Shown piece by piece: positions 18,929 through 27,974 of a DNA stretch of 64,000 nucleotides. The notes under the pieces were generated by a model, which was not told the DNA's origin, ran no database searches, and saw only the letters and a list, made by a program, of their open reading frames with translations. The translations under genes and the position numbers were made by a program. This stretch comes from Halioglobus sp. (GTDB taxonomy: Bacteria; Pseudomonadota; Gammaproteobacteria; Pseudomonadales; Halieaceae). The stretch lies in NCBI GenBank assembly GCA_028825045.1, contig JAPKAY010000007.1, forward strand, positions 41,195-105,194, in the 5' to 3' direction. Numbering within the stretch: the stretch's first letter is position 1; the number at the start of each line of letters is the position of its first letter.

Positions 18929-19690
18929 CTATTCGCTCGCATCGTCACTGGAAAGATTATCTTCCAGAACTACTCGAAGTACGCCCTTAGGCAGATTGAA
19001 AGTGAATGCAGCATCGTTGAAAGAGGGAGCGAGATCCCACTGATACTCCGCGGTGTGTTGTGGCAGGGCATCGTCAGTCCTGGTAGTGATAACCACCTTG
19101 CGTGGCAGCGGGTAATCACCTTTTTGAATCCATATTTGCCAGTCGATATCCTCCTGCCGAAATACGTAATGCTGACAGGTGGTGCCTTGAATTACAGCCG
19201 AACCGACATCCATCGCGCTGATCATGCCTGTCGTGTCCGCCTCAGGTGTGCCCCAGCGAAAAAGATCGACCCCGGGCAGGTCTATGCCATGCTTTTCTTC
19301 GAGCATGTCTGCCAGCTTGCCAATGGTGTCGGGCGCATCTACCGTCGCATAGTAGTCCATACGCTGGCCCCATAAGGTAAACGTTTTTCCATCAAACAAG
19401 AACAAACGTTCATGCCGGTCGTTGTTCGTATGAATTCTCAAACCATTGGGTGGCTTGGCCAAAAGATCTATATTGCCCTCATACTGAATTTTCTGCCCAT
19501 CTTCCAGCACTGTATCGTTGGTGGTGACTACCTTCACACGAAACGCCTTTAACGAACGTAGATAACCCCCCATTTTTTCTAGTGCGGCCATCGTCGCTGG
19601 GTCGACGGCGGGCTCATCTGGCTGGGCAAATGTGGTCGTCACAAATAGGGTGGCTAATAATGCCACCACAATTCTGGGGACTTTATTCAT
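18929..19690 (-). CDS. DUF2092-like periplasmic protein
   Basis: Signal peptide, LKAFRVKVVTTNDTVLEDGQKIQYEGNIDLLAKPPNGLRIH..., LolA-like layout; start chosen at MNKVPRIV, upstream Met also possible. Confidence 0.7.
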   Translation of the reverse strand: MNKVPRIVVALLATLFVTTTFAQPDEPAVDPATMAALEKMGGYLRSLKAFRVKVVTTNDTVLEDGQKIQYEGNIDLLAKPPNGLRIHTNNDRHERLFLFDGKTFTLWGQRMDYYATVDAPDTIGKLADMLEEKHGIDLPGVDLFRWGTPEADTTGMISAMDVGSAVIQGTTCQHYVFRQEDIDWQIWIQKGDYPLPRKVVITTRTDDALPQHTAEYQWDLAPSFNDAAFTFNLPKGVLRVVLEDNLSSDDASE

Positions 19691-19992
19691 ATTTTTCTCC
19701 ATAAGTGGCATCTGGCAGCGGCCATGTAATTCCAACTTCTGCGGTACTTTTCAGCTCGCTCTCAGCAAATTGAACACTGCGGGCCTGAGCGGTCTGTCTG
19801 GCGACAGATTTCCCTCAAACATTAACCAAGTATAGGTACTGTATGCCCATAGAACCAATGTTTTTTGCAACTACGGTTAATGCAGTACCTCAGCAGAACC
19901 GGCGGCCACGATAACGCAGCAACTGCCTGACACACTGCACGGGTTAGCGCGGCACTCTTGCATTCCGCGCACCAAACCCGCAGAATCTCGCG

Positions 19993-22251
19993 ATGACATT
20001 TGCTCCGCGTTTTGCCTGTTTACTGGCCCTTTTACTGCTCCCGTTCTTTGCCTATTCTGACAGCGACTACCCGCCGGCGGTTAAGTCTATCGTCCAGCAG
20101 CGATGCATGGTCTGCCACGGTTGTTATGACGCGCCCTGCCAATTGAAATTGGAAGCCTGGGCGGGATTGCAACGCGGTGCCAGCAAGGAAATCGTGTACA
20201 ACGGCTCAAAGCGCCTGATCGCCGCCCAACCAACACGTCTGTTCGAGGATGCACAGACAGTAGAAGAGTGGCGTAATCTGGGTTTTTACCCGATGCTGGA
20301 AGAGCCAGCGACCGACGGGGGCGTCTTGGCCCGAATGCTGGCACTGAAACAAGATCACCCGCTCCCGGCCGGACAGTTTCTGCCGGACACCATCACCCTG
20401 GGCCTCGACCGCGAACAACAGTGCACCAAACCAGAAGCGTTTGACACATTTGCCGCAGATTATCCGCTGTGGGGAATGCCCTACGGCCTACCGGGGCTAG
20501 ACCATGAGGAGCACGCCACCCTAACTAAGTGGCTGCAAGACGGTGCACCAGGAGTCCCGCTGGCTGCCCCCTCCGCACAAGAAAAAGACGCCGTGCTGCG
20601 CTGGGAAGGATTTTTCAACGGTGACAGCCTCAAACAGAAGTTGATGGCGCGCTATATGTTTGAACACCTGTTTGTCGGAGACTTGTATTTTTCCGACCTG
20701 GAGGAGACTGGGCACTATTACAAACTGGTGCGTTCACGCACGCCTACTGGCCAGGCTATCGATATCATCGCCACCCGGCTGCCCTACGACGACCCGGGCA
20801 CAGCCAATGTCTACTATCGTCTGCAGCCACTGCGCACTGTTGTGCTCGCAAAGCGCCATATGCCCTACGCCTTGAACACCCAGCGAATGCAACGCTGGCA
20901 GTCACTGTTTCTGGATCCCAAATACGAGGTAACTGCGCTGCCCTCCTACGAGAGGGACGTGGCCTCCAATCCCTTTATCGCCTACCGTCAATTGCCACAG
21001 ACGGCACGCTACAAGTTTATGCTGGATGAAGCACAGTTCACGATCATGGCTTATATAAAAGGCCCGGTGTGTCGCGGCCAGGTAGCCCTGAACGTTATCG
21101 ATGATCACTTCTGGATAGTATTCCTGAACCCTGACAGAAAAGGGGTAAAAGAGAACGCTGATTTTTTGGCCAAGCAAAGCGATCATTTGCGCTTACCGGG
21201 CGACCCTAAAGGACGCGCACTGATTACTCTGATCGAGTGGCGCGGCTATGCGAGCGAACAACTGAAATACCTGAAAGCCAAACGCGCCTATGCCCAGCGC
21301 ATGACCGTCGGCCATGACAGCGCTGCAGTTAATTTGGACCTGATTTGGGATGGTGACCAAACCAACACTAATGCGGCCCTGACTATATTCAGGCATATCA
21401 ACAGCGCATCGGTGGTTAAGGGCCTGGTTGGCCAACAGCCAAAAACCGCATGGGTAATCGACTATTCGCTGTTAGAGCGAATTCACTACTTGTTGGTTGC
21501 CGGATTCGATGTGTTCGGCAATGTGGCACATCAACTTGAAACCAGACTGTACATGGATTTCCTGCGCATGGAAGGCGAGCAAAATTTCCTGTACTTCCTG
21601 CCAGAAAAAGCGCGTATTCCGCTACGGAACTTCTGGTATCGGCAAGCCGAAAGCGACGCAAAAAAATATCTGATGACAGATGCTGCCGCATTCGAAAGGC
21701 CCACAGATATCCAATTCCACACCGACAACCCCAAACAAGAGTTCCTAACCATGCTGCAACAGCGCCTGCCCGGAGCAGAAGCCACGCAATACCAGCCCGC
21801 CGATCCGCGTTTCAACAAACTGCAAACACTGCAGGGCAAACCATTTAGCCTGATGCCTGAGGTGGCGTTTGTAGCTGTAGCTAATGCCAATGATGAAATC
21901 AGTATTTTTACCATCGTGCACAATGACGCCTATGCCAACAACGCACAGATCTTCGGGGAGGCGCAACGCCGGATTCCCGAAGAAGACTACCTGACGATTG
22001 TAAAAGGTTTTATCGGCGCCTATCCAAATGTATTTTTTCAGTTGCCCGACAGCGAACTCAGTCAATTCGTTGCTGATCTTGAAGCTATGCGCAGCGAAGA
22101 TGACTATGCCGAATTGGTATCTGAATACGGTGTGCGGCGCACCAATTTGTCTTCGTTTTGGCCGTTGTCAGACAAACTGAATGCGCACTACCTGGAAAAC
22201 TCGCCCATAGAAGCGGGTTTGTTCGACCTGAACCGGTACGAAAACCGCTGA
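19993..22251 (+). CDS. cti: fatty acid cis/trans isomerase
   Basis: 752 aa; signal peptide, haem motif CMVCH in VQQRCMVCHGCYDAPCQLKLEAWAGLQRGASKEIVYNGSKRL, characteristic of Cti. Confidence 0.9.
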   Translation: MTFAPRFACLLALLLLPFFAYSDSDYPPAVKSIVQQRCMVCHGCYDAPCQLKLEAWAGLQRGASKEIVYNGSKRLIAAQPTRLFEDAQTVEEWRNLGFYPMLEEPATDGGVLARMLALKQDHPLPAGQFLPDTITLGLDREQQCTKPEAFDTFAADYPLWGMPYGLPGLDHEEHATLTKWLQDGAPGVPLAAPSAQEKDAVLRWEGFFNGDSLKQKLMARYMFEHLFVGDLYFSDLEETGHYYKLVRSRTPTGQAIDIIATRLPYDDPGTANVYYRLQPLRTVVLAKRHMPYALNTQRMQRWQSLFLDPKYEVTALPSYERDVASNPFIAYRQLPQTARYKFMLDEAQFTIMAYIKGPVCRGQVALNVIDDHFWIVFLNPDRKGVKENADFLAKQSDHLRLPGDPKGRALITLIEWRGYASEQLKYLKAKRAYAQRMTVGHDSAAVNLDLIWDGDQTNTNAALTIFRHINSASVVKGLVGQQPKTAWVIDYSLLERIHYLLVAGFDVFGNVAHQLETRLYMDFLRMEGEQNFLYFLPEKARIPLRNFWYRQAESDAKKYLMTDAAAFERPTDIQFHTDNPKQEFLTMLQQRLPGAEATQYQPADPRFNKLQTLQGKPFSLMPEVAFVAVANANDEISIFTIVHNDAYANNAQIFGEAQRRIPEEDYLTIVKGFIGAYPNVFFQLPDSELSQFVADLEAMRSEDDYAELVSEYGVRRTNLSSFWPLSDKLNAHYLENSPIEAGLFDLNRYENR

Positions 22252-22255
22252 ACCG

Positions 22256-22483
22256 TTAATCAGTGATTGAATATCCAGCGGCGACACCGATAAGACAAAC
22301 CAGCACCGCACTCAGCAGTACTAGCTAGCCAGGTGATTTTCTCGCCTGGTCCTTAGGCCATAACCCGTAATGGCGGTTTTGAGCCATGATATCGCGCGTC
22401 AACACGGTAATTATCATTACTGCGGGCATTAGAAAAAACAACACTAGAAAGAACAGCGCCCAATCAAGAATTAGAGAAATCAT
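22256..22483 (-). pseudogene. small two-TM protein gene interrupted by an in-frame TAG (not in the supplied ORF track)
   Basis: Own reverse-strand translation from ATG 22483 with an AGGAGAGG-type SD: MISLILDWALFFLVLFFLMPAVMIITVLTRDIMAQNRHYGLWPKDQARKSPG-(TAG 22327..22325)-LVLLSAVLVCLIGVAAGYSITD-TAA (22258..22256). Confidence 0.6.
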
Positions 22484-22961
22484 TTACCTCTCCTCACGTC
22501 CCGGGGACAATACACAGTGCCAGCTACACCAAGTGCTTATAGAGTTTTTACTATGCTCCTGGTGTGGCTTAGCCGCCCCCTTTTTTTATGGATGTTCATA
22601 CTTTATTGTTTAACGACTGTAGCGTGGTGCTCCCCTGTCGCTAGGGTTCCTACCTACTCATAATATGCAAATCAGTTGACTGCACACAGCGCGAACATCG
22701 TTAAAATTACCGCTTTTTACGTCGAGCATGACGATTGGGCGTAGTACCAACAACCCCGAGTTCTAAAGCCGAGCGAACAAGGCGGAAGTTTATTGAGTTG
22801 TAGCATCTCCGTGGTATGCTTGAGGGCTGAATCGGAATAAAGAAAGCTGCTCCCACGTTTAGAGCGCAAAGACCGCTGCTCTGGGAGCTTAGCGGCCTCA
22901 TAAGACATCAGCTTGCCGTACACTTTGCTTCCAACGTGCACGGATAGGACCGAATAAAGCC

Positions 22962-23507
22962 ATGCATCGATTTTTTGTTTTTGTATTCGTACTACTGTTG
23001 TCTGCAGCAAACAGAGCACAATTACCATCGGCAGACTCTCCACCGGCTGAAGTCTACAAACCACCCCACGCACACAGTAGCGGCGCCGATTTGCTTTACT
23101 ATTGTGAGCAGACTGACAGGGTCGTTGACCAACTGAGGTGCGACTACTATGTTCAAGGCGTTGCCGATATGGCCAGCCTGCCACGACAGGACGAACCCCT
23201 CGCTTGCGTACGCCAGGGAACAACCAGAAGTGAGCTAATAATGATTGCACTGGATTATTTAAAAACAGTCAACCCGAATACGCTGGAAACTAAAAGCGCC
23301 GCCAGCTTGATACTTCAATCTTTCAGAAAAACATTTCCCTGTCCGAAAAACATAGTCCCTAAGGCCGCTAAAAAACCAGCACCGGTCAAATACAGCCCGG
23401 CAATGCAAGCAATTTTCAGAAAGTGCACGACAGCCGGTGATAAAGAAGCCATTGGGAAGTGCCTCAAAGATGAACTACAGAAATTGAAAGAAAAGGCGCC
23501 AAAGTAG
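22962..23507 (+). CDS. secreted Rap1a/Tai-domain-like protein
   Basis: 181 aa; signal peptide and ADLLYYCEQTDRVVDQLRCDYYVQGVADM, resembling the Rap1a/Tai fold signature; Cys/Lys-rich C-terminal extension. Confidence 0.55.
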   Translation: MHRFFVFVFVLLLSAANRAQLPSADSPPAEVYKPPHAHSSGADLLYYCEQTDRVVDQLRCDYYVQGVADMASLPRQDEPLACVRQGTTRSELIMIALDYLKTVNPNTLETKSAASLILQSFRKTFPCPKNIVPKAAKKPAPVKYSPAMQAIFRKCTTAGDKEAIGKCLKDELQKLKEKAPK

Positions 23508-23519
23508 GATGGTGCTCGG

Positions 23520-24272
23520 TCACTCAATTCCGCCATAACGTTCGTCCCATTTTCTAATGATAGCCTGCAGCGAACCACCCTTTTGAAGAGCCGACAGCGC
23601 ACGGTTAAACTCCGCGATCATTTTTTCATGTTCCGGCCAGGATCGACTGGCGGCCACGTGTCGTTCAACCGCGGGCAGAGGAATCTTCACAACAGCAAAC
23701 TGCGTGATTTTGTCCGCCAGAAGTTCATGCAACTGCATGGCGGCAGTGCGTTGGTCTGCAATCACAAAATCTACGTTTCCGTCTAGCAAATTGAGCAGAT
23801 TGGGAACAAGTTGATCCTCCTGTACAAGCTGCAGATCCGGTATCGCATTGAAATCCACACCGTACGCATAATTGGTTCTCACCCCCAGGCGACTCCCGGA
23901 AAGGTCCTGCAGAGTGTTGTATACACGCGGATTAGATCGCAATTTGAGAATAAGCAACTCACTACGCAGATAGGGCTCACTAAATAGCAAATCTTTGTCA
24001 CGATCCTTGGAGTACCAAACCGATGCCAGGGCATCATAAACACCCATTCGTGTGCCCTCGACTGCGCGAGCCCAGTTTTCTATCGTGATAACCGGTTTAT
24101 AATCCGTGTCTGCGTAGATGTGCTTGACCAGCTCCAGCGCCAGGCCCTCATCGGGCAGTGCCGCACTGGCATAGGGCGGCGAGGTGCTGGCCTGCAAACG
24201 CAACGCCTGTTCGGCGCGCACACTGCTGGATAGACTCACAGCAAGAACAATCGGCAAGATAATTCTTAACAT
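23520..24272 (-). CDS. extracellular solute-binding protein family 3-like periplasmic protein
   Basis: Signal peptide MLRIILPIVLAVSLSSSVRA, YADTDYKPVITIENWARAVEGTRMGVYDALASVWYSKDRDKDLLFSEPY. Confidence 0.8.
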   Translation of the reverse strand: MLRIILPIVLAVSLSSSVRAEQALRLQASTSPPYASAALPDEGLALELVKHIYADTDYKPVITIENWARAVEGTRMGVYDALASVWYSKDRDKDLLFSEPYLRSELLILKLRSNPRVYNTLQDLSGSRLGVRTNYAYGVDFNAIPDLQLVQEDQLVPNLLNLLDGNVDFVIADQRTAAMQLHELLADKITQFAVVKIPLPAVERHVAASRSWPEHEKMIAEFNRALSALQKGGSLQAIIRKWDERYGGIE

Positions 24273-24400
24273 ATTCACACCTCTAATTAGTAGCGATTCA
24301 TCGCAGTGACTAGCCATCACAGCGAAGCCCGGCAAGAATAAACTGCATCTTTTCCAATATCCACGCTTTTATCCACGACTCTTTCATTTGCCCGCATTCC

Positions 24401-25384
24401 TTGCCCGCCGAGACCACGGTGATATGCTCTTGGTATTTACTGCACTGCATTGCGGAGTCCACCTTGAGTAAGACAAAACTGTTCTGGTCACTGGTTGCGA
24501 TAGCTATGCTGGTGGTTGCTGTTATTCAGTTTATTCCCAGCCCGGCTTTGGTCATTCCTGCCCAACAGCCAGTGGCCGAGCGCGAATCCCACCGTCTGCT
24601 TAACTTTGAGGGTATCGCTAATTTCCGCGACCTGGGTGGCTATCCCACGGCAGATGGCCGACGGGTTAATTGGGGTGTTTTATACCGCGCCGGGACATTG
24701 ACAGGCGCCTCCAACGCAGACCTAAAAGGCCTTGAACAGCTTAATCTGAACACCCTGATCGATTTTCGATCCACTGTCGAAAAGAAGGAGGAGCCCAATC
24801 ATCTACCCGACCCCGTCGGTTTCAGCGTGGTAGAGATACCGACACTCGATGACGGCAACCAAGCCATGGTGGGCGAAATCATGGAACGAATCGAAACAGG
24901 GAACTTTGAAGGCTTTGATCCCGACCAGTTGATGCTAGAGGCCAATCGGCAGTTTGCCACCACGTTTACCCCGCAATTTCGCCAGTATATTCATACCGTT
25001 CTGGATGCCGGTGGTGCGCCGGTAGCCTGGCACTGCAGCGCGGGGAAGGATCGTACGGGATTCGCCGCCGCTGTCCTGCTGCGCATTCTAGGTGTCCCAC
25101 AAGACCTCGTGATGCAGGATTACATGGCCAGCAAACACCTCGCACTGGAGGCCCGCAGGTCGCAGTTGATAATGCTGCGCGTATTCAAAGGAGAGGAGGC
25201 AGCCGACAAACTGGCCATCCTGATGGGTGTCGAGGAGGCATGGCTAAACGCAGCATTTGAGGAAATCGACGCCAGTTGGGGCAGCTTTGACAACTACGTC
25301 CGTGAGGGACTCGGTCTGGGTGAGGCCGATGTTGCGCAGTTGAAAGCGCAATTGCTGAGTAGCCCCTCCAACCCCGGAGTTTAG
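24401..25384 (+). CDS. tyrosine-protein phosphatase (Y_phosphatase3 type)
   Basis: NFRDLGGYPTADGRRVNWGVLYRAGTL and P-loop HCSAGKDRTGFAAAVLL; the true start may be a downstream TTG. Confidence 0.88.
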   Translation: MPAETTVICSWYLLHCIAESTLSKTKLFWSLVAIAMLVVAVIQFIPSPALVIPAQQPVAERESHRLLNFEGIANFRDLGGYPTADGRRVNWGVLYRAGTLTGASNADLKGLEQLNLNTLIDFRSTVEKKEEPNHLPDPVGFSVVEIPTLDDGNQAMVGEIMERIETGNFEGFDPDQLMLEANRQFATTFTPQFRQYIHTVLDAGGAPVAWHCSAGKDRTGFAAAVLLRILGVPQDLVMQDYMASKHLALEARRSQLIMLRVFKGEEAADKLAILMGVEEAWLNAAFEEIDASWGSFDNYVREGLGLGEADVAQLKAQLLSSPSNPGV

Positions 25385-25501
25385 TGCCCTGGTCCAATTA
25401 GTTGAGCCACCCTACCACCGCGTTTCCTTATAATCAGTCCCCACAGGTGGCGCAGCTGCCTGCGAACATCCCAGCCGGAACCCCACCCAAGGTAGTCCAA
25501 C

Positions 25502-26602
25502 ATGAATTTCGAATTTTCCGAAGAACAACTGTTCATTCGCGACCAGGCGCGCAATTTTCTCAGCCAGGAATGCAACCTGAGTGTAGTGCGCAGCGTGCTG
25601 GATTCCGATACGTCCTTCGATCGCGAACTGTGGCAAAAAGTGGTCGGACTGGGCTGGACGGCCATGGCCATTCCAGAATCTTACGGTGGGCTGGGGCTGG
25701 GTTACCTCGAATTATGTGTCATCGCCGAGGAACTGGGCCGCTCGCTCGCGCCAATCCCCTTCTCTTCCAGCGTTTACCTGGCCACCGAAGCCCTAAAAAG
25801 CTGGGGCAGCGAAGAACAGAAGCAACACTACCTACCAAAGCTCGCCGCCGGAGAACTCATCGGCACCTTGGCGCTAAGCGAAGGGCTGGGAGCACCGGCA
25901 GTCGCGGCACAAGTGCAAGACGGTGCACTCTCGGGTACCAAGTTACCTATCCCCGATGGTGATGTAGCGAACTTCGCTATCGTTTCAGCATTGGGAGTAG
26001 CCGGAGAAGTCGGACTGTATCTGGTGGACCTCGAAGGTGCCGGCGTAGAGCGCGAAACTCTTTCCAGCATCGATCCCAGCCGTTCTCAAGCCCGAGTCAT
26101 TTTTGACAGCGCACCCGCGCAGCCTTTAGGTGGCGGTGTTTCGAGTGCTGACGAACTGGCCCAATTGCTCGACAGGGCTGCCGTGCTACTGGCCTTCGAA
26201 CAAATCGGCGGCTGCCAGTCAGCAATGGACATGGGCATTGCCTATACCAGGGAGCGCTATGCCTTTGGTCGCCCCGTCGCTTCCTTTCAGGCCATTAAGC
26301 ACAAGTTCGCGGACATGTATGTTGCCCTTGAACTGGCCCGGTCAAACGCCTATTACGGCGCCTGCGCCCTGTCCAGTGATGCGCCGGATCTACCACTCGC
26401 AGCGGCTACCGCCAGAGTCAGCGCCACCGACGCCTATTACATGATTAGTAAGGAAAACATTCAGGCGCACGGCGGCATGGGTTTTACTTGGGAGTTCGAC
26501 TGCCACTTGTATTATCGCCGCGCACAACTACTGTCTGGCCTCATAGGCACACAGGTCCAGTGGAAAGAACACCTCGCCACCCGCCTGTTAAAAGCCGCTT
26601 AA
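25502..26602 (+). CDS. acyl-CoA dehydrogenase
   Basis: 366 aa; MNFEFSEEQLFIRDQARNFLS, AHGGMGFTWEFDCHLYYRRAQ. Confidence 0.92.
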   Translation: MNFEFSEEQLFIRDQARNFLSQECNLSVVRSVLDSDTSFDRELWQKVVGLGWTAMAIPESYGGLGLGYLELCVIAEELGRSLAPIPFSSSVYLATEALKSWGSEEQKQHYLPKLAAGELIGTLALSEGLGAPAVAAQVQDGALSGTKLPIPDGDVANFAIVSALGVAGEVGLYLVDLEGAGVERETLSSIDPSRSQARVIFDSAPAQPLGGGVSSADELAQLLDRAAVLLAFEQIGGCQSAMDMGIAYTRERYAFGRPVASFQAIKHKFADMYVALELARSNAYYGACALSSDAPDLPLAAATARVSATDAYYMISKENIQAHGGMGFTWEFDCHLYYRRAQLLSGLIGTQVQWKEHLATRLLKAA

Positions 26603-26612
26603 GGAGTAGCTC

Positions 26613-27836
26613 ATGGATTTTCAAGATACCCCGGAACTGGCAGATTTTCGCCAACACGTCAGAACCTGGCTGGATGCCAATGCAACCCGGCGCACCGACA
26701 ATGGGCACATTGGTATGGAAGGCGAGCAGGCAAACCATGAAGCCAAGGACTGGTACAAAAAGAAGGCGGAGGCCGGATTCGCTTGTCTGACCTGGCCTAA
26801 AGAGTATGGCGGCGCCGGGCTGACCTCCTTGCACGAGGTAGTCTGGACGCAAGAGGTCGAAAATTTCAAAACCCGTGACGCACAATTTGTCATCGGCATT
26901 GGCAACTGCGGTCCCGCCATCCTTCATTTTGCGAACGAAGAAGCCAAGCGGGAATTGCTGCCGCGTATGGCGAGCGCCGAAGATGTCTGGTGCCAACTAT
27001 TCAGCGAACCCAGCGCTGGGTCGGATGTGGCAGGCCTGCGCACCCGGGCCGAGCTAGACGGTGACAACTGGAAACTTAACGGCCAAAAAATCTGGACATC
27101 AGGCGCCCAGTACTCAGACTACGGTGTGGTGCTGACCCGCACCGACCCTACCATCTCCAAGTATCGCGGCCTCACCTTATTTATGATCGACATGCGTCAA
27201 AGCGGCGTAGAAGTTCGTCCGATTAAACAAATGGACGGAGGTCAGCATTTCAATGAAGTGTTTTTCCACGATGCTGTCGTTCCTGATTCCTTCCGGCTGG
27301 GCGAGGTTGGTGGTGGCTGGAATGGCGCGCTCACGGTACTGATGAGCGAGCGTCTCGCCATCAGCGGTATCCAACCAACCGGGTTTCCACAGTTTCTGGA
27401 TCTGGTGAAAACACTGGAACTGAACGGAAAGCCAATTGCCGACGACCCTATTGTGCGTGACCGCCTGGCTACCTGGTACAGTCAGTGGGCAGGTTTACAG
27501 TCGGCAAACAAGCGCATGCTCACGGCCGTGGCCAAAGGCGGTATCGCTGGTGCTGAAGCGTCACTGGGAAAACTGGTGGGCGCTGTGATGAACCAGGAAA
27601 TCGCTAACTTCGTCTGCCAGGTACTCGGCCCGGCAGGCGTCATCCAGGACGACACGATCAGTCCTGCGCATGCACACTTTCAGCAAACGGTTTTATTTTC
27701 ACCGGGTGTGCGACTCGCCGGCGGCACCGATGAGGTTATGCGCAATATCATCGCCGAACAGGTACTGGGTCTGCCCCAGGAACCGCGAGCAGATAAAGGC
27801 ATGGCGTTTCAGGATATTCCCACCAGCTCAGGCTGA
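26613..27836 (+). CDS. acyl-CoA dehydrogenase
   Basis: 407 aa; WCQLFSEPSAGSDVAGLRTRAELDGDNWKLNGQKIWTSGAQYSDYGVVLTRTD, LAGGTDEVMRNIIAEQVLGLP. Confidence 0.92.
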   Translation: MDFQDTPELADFRQHVRTWLDANATRRTDNGHIGMEGEQANHEAKDWYKKKAEAGFACLTWPKEYGGAGLTSLHEVVWTQEVENFKTRDAQFVIGIGNCGPAILHFANEEAKRELLPRMASAEDVWCQLFSEPSAGSDVAGLRTRAELDGDNWKLNGQKIWTSGAQYSDYGVVLTRTDPTISKYRGLTLFMIDMRQSGVEVRPIKQMDGGQHFNEVFFHDAVVPDSFRLGEVGGGWNGALTVLMSERLAISGIQPTGFPQFLDLVKTLELNGKPIADDPIVRDRLATWYSQWAGLQSANKRMLTAVAKGGIAGAEASLGKLVGAVMNQEIANFVCQVLGPAGVIQDDTISPAHAHFQQTVLFSPGVRLAGGTDEVMRNIIAEQVLGLPQEPRADKGMAFQDIPTSSG

Positions 27837-27974
27837 CCCATCGAAAGCTTGTGCCCTGCTGGAAGACGGATCTGCGCAAGGCCTGTCTCCCAAAAAAGCT
27901 CGCCCCGAAAAAATCTTTTTAGGTACTTCGATAATTGATTCTCAGTTTATAGTGGGTTCGGGCCGCGACTTGCT

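Noticed and set aside
18531-19043. 170-aa plus-strand ORF rich in Val/Ile/Asp
   Set aside because: It is the antisense of the low-complexity VNVN-type coding repeat; the repeat creates the open frame.
22386-22613. 75-aa plus-strand ORF
   Set aside because: Antisense to the small TM-protein ORF, which has a better SD and hydrophobicity pattern.
22717-23250. 177-aa minus-strand ORF
   Set aside because: Half of it is antisense to the signal-peptide-bearing Rap1a/Tai-like gene; no family resemblance and Cys/Ser/Arg-rich.
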